Source of the DNA: Diacronema lutheri
Lineage: Eukaryota > Haptophyta > Pavlovophyceae > Pavlovales > Pavlovaceae
Reading direction: 5' to 3'
Length of the DNA: 64,000 bases
Assembly: GCA_019448385.1 (NCBI GenBank)
Contig: JAGTXO010000004.1
Coordinates: 620,001-684,000, forward strand
Positions 42,758 through 52,785 of the stretch are shown one piece after another. Under the pieces are notes generated by a model. That model was not told where the DNA came from, made no database searches, and worked only from the letters and a program-made list of their open reading frames with translations. The translations under genes were made by a program, and so were the position numbers. Positions within the stretch are counted from its first letter, which is position 1. Each line of letters starts with the position of its first letter.

Positions 42758-44988
42758 ATTCCCCCTTCCCTTCCCCATTCCCTTCAACTCGGCTGGACCC
42801 TATTGAGGAGACGCGCTCAGTGAGCGCGTGCGAGCAGGAGAGCACGCTTTACTTCTGCGGACGAATTGTACACACCAATCTGATTGGCGCGTGCCGTATG
42901 TTTCCAGCCTTCGGGTGATGCCGGTCGAAGTTGCAGCCGCGACCGTGGCCGCAGCCGCGGCCGCGGCCGCTTGGCCTCGCCCACGGCTGCCACCAGCCGC
43001 GGCCGCGGCCGCTCCGCCCCACCGGCGGCCGGGCGTGGGCGCGGCCGTGGCCAGGCCACCGCGTCCACCAGGCCACAGGAGCGGATCAACATTGACACCA
43101 TGCAGGCGCCCAAATCCGCACCCAAGGGCTCGCACACCAATTGGCGTCCGTCCGACGCGATGCCGCTCGAGCACTGCGAACGCCCGGCCGACTTCTCATT
43201 GTGTATCCTCCCGCGCATGTCCTGGCGGCCCGCGACCGGCAAGACGAGGGCGGCGTCATCATTGCAGCGCGTGCGACGCGCTGTTCATTAAGCACACACA
43301 ACGTGAGGAGCTGCCGCTCGACTCAGATCCGATCAAGTCACCCGATTCCACGTCGATCGCTAAGCCGAGCGGCACCGGACGCAGCGGCGCGACGTCCAGC
43401 AGCTCGGCTGCGAGCAAGCGCTCGCGCTTGCTCAGCCTCGGGAAGCCAGTGGAGGCATGGGCGCTGGGCAGGGGCGCCCAACTACTTGATCGAGCTCGCT
43501 GATCGAGCGCTGATCGAGCTTAAACGGCTAATTAACCCGCAGTGCTCATTCCCAAGATATTGCCGCGCAGAACGCGCTCACCAAGTGCGGCGATGGATAT
43601 GCGCGCTCGCACGAGGGGCGAAGCAACACGGTTTTTTGGTGCCCCAGATTCAAGCGCGCCTTCCATTCGACCTGCTTACATCCAACACGGTGGCAGTGGC
43701 CCCAGGACACCGCGAAAGATGGCGCGAAGCCATTACACGCTAACGCCGCAACGCAAGAGACCGGCCGAAGTCCTTTCTGTCCCACGAGGCACTTGTCATT
43801 TTGCGAGCCGGGTATGCTCCCGCTTCGCGGCGCCACACCACCTCGCGCCACGCGCATGCTCCAGGCTCACAACGGCGCGCGCTCGCCAAATGCTCGTGCT
43901 TCGGAGATGACATTGTGCATGACTCGAAAGGTAAACCATATCAAAGATGACGTTTCCCTGGTGTATTTCTGCAGCTCGCAGTAGAACAGCGCTCGTCATC
44001 GTCGTCGTCGTCGTCGCCCCGCTTATACGCCGGGCTGGCCTCGGCGCGCAGGGAGCGCGCGCCTCGCGCGGCAAGTCTGCGCTGCATGGCGTGGCAACGC
44101 CTGCGCGCGGGGCGGATGTTGGTCCGCGAGACTTCCGGGGTTCCATTGCACCTTGGCGGTCTGCATGCGACCAGCCGTGTCGAAGATGTTGTCGCAGTCG
44201 CCTGCTTCGACCGCCGCGTCGAACGCCGCCGTCGCCGACGAGAGCTCCTTATCAGCGGCCTTGATGGCTTTGAGTTACTGGTCTAGCTAATACGCCATCA
44301 AAAACAGCGTAAGAACAAACTTTTCGCCCGGGGTTCAGCTAAGCGCGTTTGGTTTTGACCGCAACTGGCGCGCTGCGATGGAAAGCTTCGCGCCCGTGAG
44401 AGGGGTACTTTTCGCGCAGGACAGCGCTTGTAACATAGAGCACCCGCATGGCGGCCACGACACGTTCATGGCCAACTCCTTTCGGCTGCGGCCTCTCCCC
44501 TCACGCGTCGGTGAAACATCCAATATGCGCGACCTCGCTCGAGCTTCCCGTCGACGCCTAAACACATGCAAAGTTGGCCGAAATCGGGCTTGCGCTAACA
44601 CTTACCGGGCATTACGCCGTACGTGCGACTCGCTCGGTAGCGAGGGTGGGATGACATCGTGCGTCACATTCGGCACCACTCTCGACGGTCAGGGCACCGC
44701 TCAGGTCGCTCTTCTAGCACGCATCGCGGTGCACGGCGATCGGCGGGAAATCATAGTTCCCTGACCGTCGCCGATCGCCGACAGCGGCGAGGGCAAGACG
44801 CACTGCGGCAAATCTGAACCTAACACCCCAGCTCAACGGGGCCGATTTAGCAAATGTCGCACGCCGCACGAGCACCAGAAGTGCCCGTTCTCGTCACTTG
44901 GAGAAGCTCACACGGCCGGGGCACTCCTGGAGCTCGTGGCCGGTTTTGGCGAGGGGCACGTGGCCGGTGCGTGAGAGCACGATCGCCT

Positions 44989-45434
44989 TCAGTTGACCAC
45001 CGCGAGTGCTACCTTGGCTCCGATTACGGCGTCGCAATACCGGATCCAGAACGCAGCCTCAGTCGCAAGCATCTTTGCGGCTGCACTCGCCTCGCTGTCC
45101 TCGCCGCGCCAAATCGCCGTGTGGTGCTCCTCCGAGCCGATGACGCAGACAAAGCGGTTGTCTCGCTTGATCTCCAGGTCCAACACGCTAGCGCCGCATT
45201 CTGCTCTTCCAATTCTGCTAGCCGCGCCCGCGTCTCCTTCATCTCCTCCGATAGCCGCGCGGAAGTGCGCACCGAAGGGAGCGTTCTTGATGATCCGAAC
45301 AGGCAGCGCTTGTGCGGCCAACAGGCGACTGCGCGCGGCTCCGCTGAATCTCTTTCCAGGCTCCCGTGCAAGCCGCCCATGTTGCTTACCGCGCCGTTGG
45401 CGAAACTAATCAGACCCTCCCCATGAGTGCGCAA
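44989..45434 (-). pseudogene. Broken, unrecognised coding remnant
   Basis: Minus-strand frames in this interval look coding in parts: a coiled-coil-like stretch (EEMKETRARLAELEEQNAA) and, in another frame, IKRDNRFVCVIGSEEHHTAI and KMLATEAAFWIRYCDAVIG. The whole looks broken, and no family is assigned. Its origin, whether host or mobile element, is open. Confidence 0.35.
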
Positions 45435-45503
45435 CGGAAGCGCGGCGAATGGAAGGGAGAGAGGCGTATGCAGTCACGCAAATTTGACGGCGTAACAAAA
45501 GGA

Positions 45504-45527
45504 CCCCCCCCCCCCCCCCCCCCCCCC
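45504..45527 (+). repeat. C homopolymer, 24 nt
   Basis: An uninterrupted run in the gene-poor island, followed by GGG. Confidence 0.95.
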
Positions 45528-45745
45528 GGGCTGCGCATGCGCAAATGCATATTGCGAAAGTGCTCGCATTGAGTTCAAGCAAGCGCGCAAGACACGTGCG
45601 GACAGATACAAGCCTCGGCGAATGCGCTAAGAAATTGCCTTAAGGCCTGTCAAAGCGCGCAGGCGCGCGCTGCGCGCAGTCGACTACACTTCAACAATCT
45701 GGGAAGATCTCACTTTCTTTGCGCTACAGCGCAGCAAGGTATATG

Positions 45746-45825
45746 TGGTACGAATCCGAGGAACGCACGAATATCGAGACTGGTCGACGAGTCTCGAGAT
45801 TCGTGCGTTCCTCGGATTCGTACCA
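45746..45825. repeat. Near-perfect 36-bp inverted repeat with 8-nt loop
   Basis: Left arm 45746-45781 starts TGGTACGAATCCGAGG; right arm 45790-45825 ends CCTCGGATTCGTACCA. The stem has one mismatch. Outside it, pairing continues through TATATGT/ACATATA with a one-base bulge, for about 42 bp in total. The loop is GGTCGACG. It is flanked by AT-rich sequence. It could be a foldback mini-element, a cruciform, or the source of a hairpin RNA. Confidence 0.9.
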
Positions 45826-46014
45826 ACATATATATTCAAGCCCTGGCGCCCACGAGGACAATCTGCAAGCGAGCATCCTCGAGAGACGTCCGCTTGTCAT
45901 TTGCGCCCAACCGTGATGTGACACGCATTGTGACTGTTGCCGAAACCCCCTTCACGGTAGTTCTTGGCAGGCCAAAAACCAAACTGTAAATAACGCCCTT
46001 TTTCCCTATTCCTG

Positions 46015-46046
46015 TCCCCCCCCCCTCCCCCCCCCCCCCCCCCCCC
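46015..46046 (+). repeat. C-run, 11 + 20 nt split by one T
   Basis: A pyrimidine tract in the gene-poor island. A minus-strand frame across it would read only Gly, which is not meaningful. Confidence 0.95.
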
Positions 46047-46082
46047 TTCACACTCAAAGTTGAGTACAGCTGGAATAGCCCA

Positions 46083-46674
46083 TTATTGAGTGGGATTACC
46101 GCGACCTTTTTTGATCAGTTTCGTGGCTCGCATACCAACAATCCCATCGCGCTCCTCGCGCGGGTCCGCGCACCACGGTCTCGAGTAAGATCGCACCGTT
46201 GAACAACGTGAAAACCGGAGGCTCGAACATGTTAGGCGGCAAGTTTGTGGCCGGCGTCGTCGTGCAAGACCAGCGGATCGCGCCACCGGCATTGTAGATT
46301 GTGCGCTCGCGGCCGACCGCGCGCCCTGTTTGCGCCGCGCCGCCGGGCGCGCCGACCGTCGGCGCGTCTGCGGTGGCTGCCGCCGCGCACGCCGCATCCA
46401 AGAAAGCAAGGTGCCGCCGGGGTTGTGGGGAGGGGGGGGGGGGGGGGGGGGGTCCCCCACTCGCGATGTGCTCTGCCTCCTTGCCGCAGTCGACGAGAAC
46501 GCAGCGCTCGCGGACCAGGCCACGGTCGATCGCGCGAGAAGTGGGCGAGTGCGCCAAGGCCGACAACGCGAAGCGTTGAAGCGTTGACGGAACGTTCGAA
46601 AAGTTTCCTACTGAACACGAGAGCGTCAAGGCGCAGAGGATCAAGGAGTATGGAGAGCACCTGACGAGGGACAC
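46083..46674 (-). other. Weak coding-like region, unrecognised
   Basis: On the minus strand, two stretches have ordinary protein composition (LAHSPTSRAIDRGLVRERCV, then ATNLPPNMFEPPVFTLFNGA) on either side of a C/G homopolymer. They may be exons of an unknown gene or a decayed repeat. No family is recognised, and no splice pair is convincing. Confidence 0.3.
46432..46452 (+). repeat. G homopolymer, 21 nt
   Basis: Lies between the two coding-like stretches of the unrecognised minus-strand region. Confidence 0.95.
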
Positions 46675-48050
46675 GTCATCGGCTGGCTCATCAACGCTGT
46701 CGCCGATCGCCAGGAGGCCAAACTCGACAGGAACGGGACCAGCGTTCGAGGACGGCGATCATATCGCACAGCGCCGCGCGCGGCACCGTTGGTGCGAGTG
46801 CACGCACCGTTGGCCACACGCAACAACTGCTTTACAATTTCTTAGCCCTCGAAATTCGTCGGCCCCACTGTTTTGGGTTCTCTGTTACAGAAAAAAAGGG
46901 CTTACGGACCGTAGGCCACACAGCCTTTTTGCATTTCGGGCGTGCTACACGCCTCATTCTCGAAACAAAAGTTTAGCAGAGAAAGGGGCCCATCATACCC
47001 TGCACCGTGCAATAAATGTCCTCTTAATTATATTTATAAATAATTGATTTTCGCACGCGCCCGCTTGTTAACTTGCGCCAACACAAGCAGTCGTCGTCGG
47101 TGCGATTTTTTGCTGCAGTAGTCTAGTTTCGCGCAAGTCAATCAAAACTGGAAAAATGTCTTGCAGCCAGCTTTGACGACAGCGACGAAGCCTGTCGATG
47201 CTCGAGCTGCCGCGATGAGAATTACGGAAGCAAATAATTGATCTAGTTTTCAGCTGGCTTGCAAAACATGACGACTCGCGCTTTTTGTACAACAAATTTA
47301 GTGACAGCTGCAAATTTCGCATGTTTTAAACAATGCCGTACGCTGCGAGGGTTCCTTTGCGGCTTTCCTTTTTTGTACGTCGTCGTCGCTGGTCATCGAG
47401 CCGGCGTCCTTGCCTTCAAAAACTTTGTAAGGACATCCAAGCACGCGTGTGAAGCTTGACATCTAGACCGTTATAAACCCTGCACACGCAGAAAGTAACT
47501 GCAAGTCTGAGCTGCAAGTTTTTCGCTGCGCGCCGCCTTTCCTGCGGCGCATCACGGCGACCGTGCCCCTGAGCGCAGTCGCGGCTCGGCGTATGGTCCA
47601 GCATTGTTTGAACGGCGATAGACAATCGACGGAATATCGGCCGTCGTAAGGGTCATGAAGGGAATCCACTCGCGATGGATGACTTCATCAGGCAGAAAAT
47701 TCGCTAGCAACAGAAGATCTGCCGTCGCGAGCGGCCCAGGGCTTACGATTGGAGCTTAGGGCTCGTCAAGCAAGGGCTTAAAGAGTCCCACCGGCTGGGG
47801 CTGGGTAAATTGACTAAATTCGAATTACGAAATCGAAGCGAGCGCCGTGGACGGAGCGTCCGAGTCGGGCCGGCGATGAACTCGACCCCGGATTGCGGGC
47901 GACCGAGACAAAACGGGCGGCCGAGCTCATGGTCCTAAGCGTGTAAGCCCCATGCACAACGCTGTAACGCCCGTGGCTTTGGCATGGGGCCGGAAAGATA
48001 GTTTCGTCCTTCAACGCTCGTCACCGGAGGCATCTTCACCGACACAAGGC
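46675..48050. other. AT-richest stretch of the window, no gene recognised
   Basis: Sequence such as the TTAATTATATTTATAAATAATT tract (47024-47045) and TTTAGCAGAGAAAGG contrasts sharply with the rest of the window. Only short open frames occur, none with family resemblance. No tRNA or other structured RNA is seen. It may be old repeat sequence or an insertion of foreign composition. Confidence 0.45.
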
Positions 48051-48059
48051 GGCCCTAAA

Positions 48060-49310
48060 CCATTGCCAGGAATTGCGCTCCTTCACCCAGCAACAAGCGT
48101 GCGTTGCACGAGCTGCGCGGCCAGCGCGTCGTCGTTCTGGAAAGCTGCCAAAGCGTGCTCGACATTGCCACGCTCGCCGTGGGCGCTGCGCACGTGACTA
48201 GAGTCTTCCGGCAGCGCGTGCTTTCTGACTATCTCAAGGGCACTCTTGCTGTACCGTCGGCAACGTGCAACCGCTCTTGTGAGTGCACAGGCTCCGTGTC
48301 ACATGGACTGTGCACCTCCTTCACGCAAGGTTCATCCGCATGATTGTGGGGTCATCTCACTCAACTCACATGGTCGAATGCTTCGGCGCTCGAGCTCACA
48401 ACACTGCCACCTACCCTAGCTGCGAGCACGACCTGTGGCTCGTCTCCACTAAGCACGGCCAACCGCGGGGGGGGGTAACGGCGGAATAAGGAGGCGCTGC
48501 CCTGGGGCTGGAGACCCCGCCGGGGGGCGGGGGGCCGTTTTTCGTATATCTGGCTACTATTTACCGAGTAGTTCGCGCGATCTCCGCTCGTTTTTTCGTT
48601 GGCCGGTTTAAACTGACGAACCCGTCGGACAAAATCGTTCTGGATTATAGCATCTCAGGGCTCGGTGTCAACCTCAGCTCTGTTTAAAAAGCTGAGGGAT
48701 CTCCAGGATTAATAAGCATCTGTACTAGTCGCAGCAAGCTTCCAAACCTGCCTTCGAGCTGCTTGCGCCTACGTCTGCCCCGATGACGAGATTGTCGTTA
48801 AGAAGAACGTCCGCTGGCGCGCATAGCGAGCGTGCGTCGACGCTGAGCAACAGACTGATTTCAAACGTGCTAATCTTTTGCAGCGACGACATTGGTGGCT
48901 ACTCGCTACCCTCGCAGCTGGTGCTGAGCCCGCTGTCCTGACGTAAGCGTCGTCAGTGTTCTGTTTTTTTGCACCGAAACATCAGCAAGTAAGGGCTTAC
49001 ATTGGGCCGAAACGCGACAGACAGGAACATTTTAGTCTTGTGCCGTTGCGAGCAGTGAGCAAACCCAACATGAAGAAAATAATGCGCCAGCTCTTGGACT
49101 GAGCCCGTGCGCGGAGAGCCCGGCGCCTCTTTGCCCGGTGTAACGATATCGTTGGCACGTTCGACGCCGGCGCCGATTTCGACATCGGCTCTGGCGACGC
49201 TGACGCCTACGCCAGCGGCCCCGGCGTCGGCGCCGATGCGCACCTCTGCCTCGGCAGCTGTGGCCGCCATGCTCCGTTCTTAGCCGGCTTTACGACGCTG
49301 GCCCATCCTT
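48060..49310 (+). mobile_element. Repeat family copy C, decayed
   Basis: Opposite in orientation to copy A and about 7 kb away. 48105-48345 is almost identical to the complement of 41175-41420. 48727-49260 matches copy B with more change. Near 49255-49305 it resembles the hAT element around 12010-12065 (CATGCTCCGTTC, then a CTTTACGACG-like end). The family therefore seems related to the hAT at 11650, though no terminal repeats were identified here. No long frame beyond 80 codons. Confidence 0.55.
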
Positions 49311-49351
49311 AGGAAGCGCTGCGTCGTCGGAAAGGCCGATAAGGGAGGGTG

Positions 49352-49352
<1 letters not shown>

Positions 49353-49394
<42 letters not shown>
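49353..49394 (+). repeat. G homopolymer, 42 nt
   Basis: The longest homopolymer in the window, in the 3' spacer of the DadA-like gene (89 bp beyond its stop codon). Confidence 0.95.
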
Positions 49395-49482
49395 CTGAAA
49401 CTTTTGACCTCGCGACAGCGAAACAGCGATGCCAAACAAAGTCCGAGGCGAAATCAGCGTGAGTCCCTCGGGCATGTGCATG

Positions 49483-50697
49483 CTACTCGTGTGGTCGGCT
49501 CAGGCGTGCGCGCACGGACCAGCGGGCCGGGTCGAGCGTGGGCGGGACGGGCGCGTCGCGCGCAATAAGCTCGGCCAGCACGTCGGCGCAGCCAAAGCTG
49601 AGTGTCCAGCCCCAGAACGACTGCCCGCAATTAGCATACAGGTTGGCAAAGCCTCCCACGAGCCCAACGATGGGAGCGCCGTCGGGCGAGACGGCACGGC
49701 AGCCGACCCAATCCTCGAGCGGCTCGCCGTGGCCTTTGAGCCGGTGCGCGATCTGCCCGAACGCCGAGAGCGGCGGGGGGCAGGGCGAAACGATCGCACC
49801 GCCGCCGAGGCGAAGTGTGCGGCGTGACGCCGTCTCGAGCAGGCAGACGTAGGCGTGCTGCCCGGGCGCGGGCTTGGGCAGCGACGCCATGAGCACGTCG
49901 TCCGTGCCAAAAAGGCCTGCGCTCGCGCCAGCGTACGCGTATTCCCGGATGAGCCCGTACACGGGCACGTGTGGAAAGAGGAGGTCTGCCGAGAGGCCGG
50001 TGCACACGACGACTCTCGCGGCGTGGAGAGGGCCGCTCGGCGTCTCAATCGCCTCGACCAGCTTGAGCGCAGGCGCCTCGCGTGACGAGGCGCGCACGCG
50101 CAGCCCCTCGCAGCTTCGCTGCAAGTGGAAGTCGACGCCGCGCTCGCGGCAGATCTGCTCGAGCGCCACGCACATGGCGCGCGGCGAGCCCGTCGCGATC
50201 TGGTGCGCGCGAAAGGTCGCCACGCCAAGCAACTCCGGGTCTGTCGGGTCAACGGGGAAGGCGCAGCTCGACACGATGCTGCTCCGGCCGAAGCGGAACA
50301 CGCCTGGCACACGGCCGGCGTCCCACTCGCGCGCCGTCCGAATGCCGCATCGACCAAGCGCGCGGATGTCCGCTGTCATCCGCTCGGACAGCCCGGGGCT
50401 GGCGAGCGTGCGCGCGCGGTAATGCAGGTAGAGCGCCAGCCAGTGTGGGTGCCTCGACGCGACGCGCGCGATGCCGCTGATCCCCAGCTCGAGCGGGTTG
50501 CCGTATTCGACGAGGTGGTCGACGCGCTCGGGCTCGACCTGACCAGATGACATCCACGATGCGCCCGACGCCACCTCCGCGCCGCGCTCGAGCACCGCAA
50601 CGCGTAAGCCCGCCCGGCTCAGCGCGTACGCGGTCGTGAGCCCGATCACGCCCGCGCCCACGACCGCGGCGTCATACCGAGCCGCGCCCGCCGCCAT
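49483..50697 (-). CDS. DadA/DAO-family FAD-dependent amino-acid oxidoreductase
   Basis: A 404-residue single-exon flavoprotein. The N-terminal dinucleotide-binding motif is VVGAGVIGLTTAYALSRAG with the acidic end of strand 2 in VAVLERG. Downstream motifs fit the glycine oxidase / D-amino-acid dehydrogenase fold: VVVCTGLSADLL, LRLGGGAIV, GCRAVSPDGAPIVG and NLYANCGQSFWGWTLSFGCA, the last being the C-terminal FAD loop. Oxidative deamination of a small D-amino acid is the likely reaction; the exact substrate and electron acceptor cannot be told. No targeting peptide is evident. ATG at 50697 directly precedes the Rossmann strand. It is head to head with the RNA-binding protein gene (71 bp). Confidence 0.88.
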   Translation of the reverse strand: MAAGAARYDAAVVGAGVIGLTTAYALSRAGLRVAVLERGAEVASGASWMSSGQVEPERVDHLVEYGNPLELGISGIARVASRHPHWLALYLHYRARTLASPGLSERMTADIRALGRCGIRTAREWDAGRVPGVFRFGRSSIVSSCAFPVDPTDPELLGVATFRAHQIATGSPRAMCVALEQICRERGVDFHLQRSCEGLRVRASSREAPALKLVEAIETPSGPLHAARVVVCTGLSADLLFPHVPVYGLIREYAYAGASAGLFGTDDVLMASLPKPAPGQHAYVCLLETASRRTLRLGGGAIVSPCPPPLSAFGQIAHRLKGHGEPLEDWVGCRAVSPDGAPIVGLVGGFANLYANCGQSFWGWTLSFGCADVLAELIARDAPVPPTLDPARWSVRARLSRPHE

Positions 50698-50768
50698 CGT
50701 CGGCGGGGGTGGAAGTGGCAGGCAGGCGCTCTTCGGCAGATTCGATCACACGCGCGCCATCAGTCTGG
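50698..50768. promoter_or_regulatory. 71-bp divergent promoter, DadA-like / RRM-WW-RRM genes
   Basis: Spacer between start codons 50697 (minus) and 50769 (plus); includes a purine-rich GTCGGCGGGGGTGGAAG segment. No TATA box. Confidence 0.5.
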
Positions 50769-52529
50769 ATGGCGGAGGTGGTCACAGACAAGCTCGCGGA
50801 GCTCTCTGTCGGCGGGCCGGCCGCTTCGGAGCCGGTCGCCGACGCACGCGACGACGCGTACAGCGCCGCCGCGCCGGGCGGCGATGTCGGTGGAGCAGCC
50901 GGTGGTGGCGACGGCGCGAAGAGCGCCGCGGCCCCCTCGGCCGTCGACGCGGCCGCGCGCGCCGCGAGCGACTCGCGCAAGCTCTTCGTCGGCGGCCTGC
51001 CCCAGGGCTCGACGGAGGAGGCCATCACGGATGTGTTTGCGCCCTTTGGCGTGGTGGAGGAGGTGCGCGCACGGCTGAGCAGCCCGGCGGACGTCGCGCG
51101 CCGCGCCCGACCGCGCGCTCATCTCGGCGGGGGGTTGTGCACGGCGCGGCGGGGCACCCTTCGCGCCCTCGCGCTGCAGGTGCACCTGATCAAGCCGAAT
51201 CCGTCTTCGGAGAGCAAGCGCGGCTGCTGCTTTGTGACGTACGAGACCGCGGCGGAGGCGGAGGCCGCGATGAAGGCGCTCAACGGTCATGTGTGCGACG
51301 CGCTCGGCGGCACGATGCCGCTCCTCGTGCGCATCGCCGATCCGCCGCGCTCGCGCGAGGAGCAGCGCAGCCGCGCGGCGCAGCAGCAAGCGGCGCATCG
51401 CGTGCCCGCGCAGGTGGGCGTGCTGTCCGGCTGGCCCGGCGCGCTCGGCTACGGCTGGCCGCCGCAGCAGGCGGGCGCGTTTGCGGGCGGTGGGTCCGCG
51501 CAGCCCTTTTTCCTCCAGCCCGGCGCTGCGCCCAGCTCGCCGACGTCGGGCACGCAGTTCATGGGCGTCTTCTCCGGGGGCTACGGGTTTGGGATGCTGC
51601 CGCCGCCGCAGTACGCGCAGACGCAGCATGGCGGCGACTGGTCCGAGCATGCGGACGCAGAGGGGAACAAGTACTACTACAACTCGCAGACGGGCATCAG
51701 CCAGTGGGAGCCGCCGCCGCATTGGGCGGCGCAGCAGGCGCAGCAGCTGCCGATGATGTACCCGTACGCACAGGCCTTGCCCGCAGGGTGCGCGCCGCGA
51801 GCTGTGCGCGCAGCGCCGCCGCCCGGCTGTCGTCGCGCCGAGCTCCGCTCATCGACCCGCCGCGCCGCGCGCCGCGCCAGGTACTTCTCGCCGGCGCCGT
51901 CCAACGGCGCCGCGAGCGCGTTGGCTCTGTCGCCGATCGTCGCCGCCGGTGCGCCGCTTCTTACGGCGAGCGGCAAGCGCGGCCCAAAAGGCGCCAACCT
52001 CGCCATCTTCTGCATCCCAAACTCATACACCGACCTCGAACTGCACGTGCGTGGCCGCGCACACAGCGCCACGCGCACACGCCGGTCGCGGCGCCCTCGC
52101 GCCGCGCTCCCTTGGATGTCGTCGGGCCGTGCCTCTCACGCCCCGAGCGGGCTCGCTCCCCACGGCGCGGCTGCGCCGGCCTCTCCGCCGCTCCGCCGTG
52201 CGCAGGACATCGCGCGCCCGTACGGCAGCGTGATCTACGCGCAGGTCTCAAGGCACCGCGACACGGGCCTCAGCCGCGGGTACGGCTTTGTGAGCTACGA
52301 GAGCGTGGCCGACGCGGAGAAGGCGATCGAGGGCATCCACGGGATGGTCGTGCAGGGGCGCTCGCTGCGCGTCGAGAAGGTGAAGGCGGACGAGGATCAA
52401 CAACGCACGAGGTGCGCGCGCCCGCAGAATGGCGGCCGCCTTTTCTGCGTGGCCGCAGGGCGGCGCGCGGCTGAGCGCGCGCGCCCATGCTGCCCGCGCG
52501 CCCGGTGCGCACGCCGCGCGCGCAGGTGA
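50769..52529 (+). CDS. RNA-binding protein with RRM-WW-RRM layout, four exons
   Basis: A CELF/FCA-like arrangement. Exons are 50769-51062, 51180-51787, 51881-52046 and 52206 onward; introns of 117, 93 and 159 nt all begin GTGCG, end CAG, are multiples of three and contain no stop. RRM1: RKLFVGGLP ... EE-VHLIKPNPSSESKRGCCFVTY ... PLLVRIADP. WW: WSEHADAEGNKYYYNSQTG with SQWEPP. RRM2: GANLAIFCIPNSYTDLELH-DIARPYGSVIYAQV ... SRGYGFVSYES ... RVEKVK. The start is ATG 50769; the frame upstream has only GTG. If the frame at the end is read straight it is 463 residues, but a possible GTGCGCGCGCCC donor at about 52412 and GCGCGCAG acceptor at about 52527 would end the protein right after EDQQRTR. In plants and animals such proteins control splicing and poly(A) choice. 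Confidence 0.87.
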   Translation: MAEVVTDKLAELSVGGPAASEPVADARDDAYSAAAPGGDVGGAAGGGDGAKSAAAPSAVDAAARAASDSRKLFVGGLPQGSTEEAITDVFAPFGVVEEVRARLSSPADVARRARPRAHLGGGLCTARRGTLRALALQVHLIKPNPSSESKRGCCFVTYETAAEAEAAMKALNGHVCDALGGTMPLLVRIADPPRSREEQRSRAAQQQAAHRVPAQVGVLSGWPGALGYGWPPQQAGAFAGGGSAQPFFLQPGAAPSSPTSGTQFMGVFSGGYGFGMLPPPQYAQTQHGGDWSEHADAEGNKYYYNSQTGISQWEPPPHWAAQQAQQLPMMYPYAQALPAGCAPRAVRAAPPPGCRRAELRSSTRRAARRARYFSPAPSNGAASALALSPIVAAGAPLLTASGKRGPKGANLAIFCIPNSYTDLELHVRGRAHSATRTRRSRRPRAALPWMSSGRASHAPSGLAPHGAAAPASPPLRRAQDIARPYGSVIYAQVSRHRDTGLSRGYGFVSYESVADAEKAIEGIHGMVVQGRSLRVEKVKADEDQQRTRCARPQNGGRLFCVAAGRRAAERARPCCPRARCARRARR

Positions 52530-52785
52530 GCCGCAGCACGCGGTGTTCGCGCCCAGTCTGTCGAGCACACGCCCACGTTGCAGGCGACAGCCCGCCGCCG
52601 CGCAACGCTTTCGTCCGAGTCGCCCGAAAGTGTTTTTGCACTAGTCATCGCCAAGCCGCCAAGCCAACATGCACAGCTGAACACCACGTGTACCACGACG
52701 TCACAAATCTCACGCTTTTGGGGTTTTTTTTCTTGCCGCTACGTAGCCGAGGGGAGGCCCCCGGGCCCCGAGACAGGTCGCGCAT
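52530..52785. other. Convergent 3' spacer
   Basis: The shared 3' region of the RRM-WW-RRM gene and the aldo/keto reductase gene. It contains a T-run (TTTTGGGGTTTTTTTTC, about 52716-52732) and no gene. Confidence 0.5.

Larger units (their letters stand above)
42291..44850. other. Gene-poor stretch, short open frames only
   Basis: No recognisable gene. It contains a GRGRG-rich frame (about 42950-43100), a 28-nt C-run, a 14-bp hairpin, and a coding-like segment near 43280-43430 (FIKHTQREELPLDSDPIKSP) without a clear gene around it. Another frame (44378-44764) has no family resemblance. Base composition is more even than in the gene blocks, which fits decayed repeats. Confidence 0.4.

Noticed and set aside
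42884-43291. RG-rich RNA-binding protein
   Set aside because: The GRGRG part comes from a simple GC-rich repeat, and the rest of the frame shows no domain or coding bias.
45746-45825. Rho-independent terminator
   Set aside because: Eukaryotic context, no following T-run and no gene ending there.
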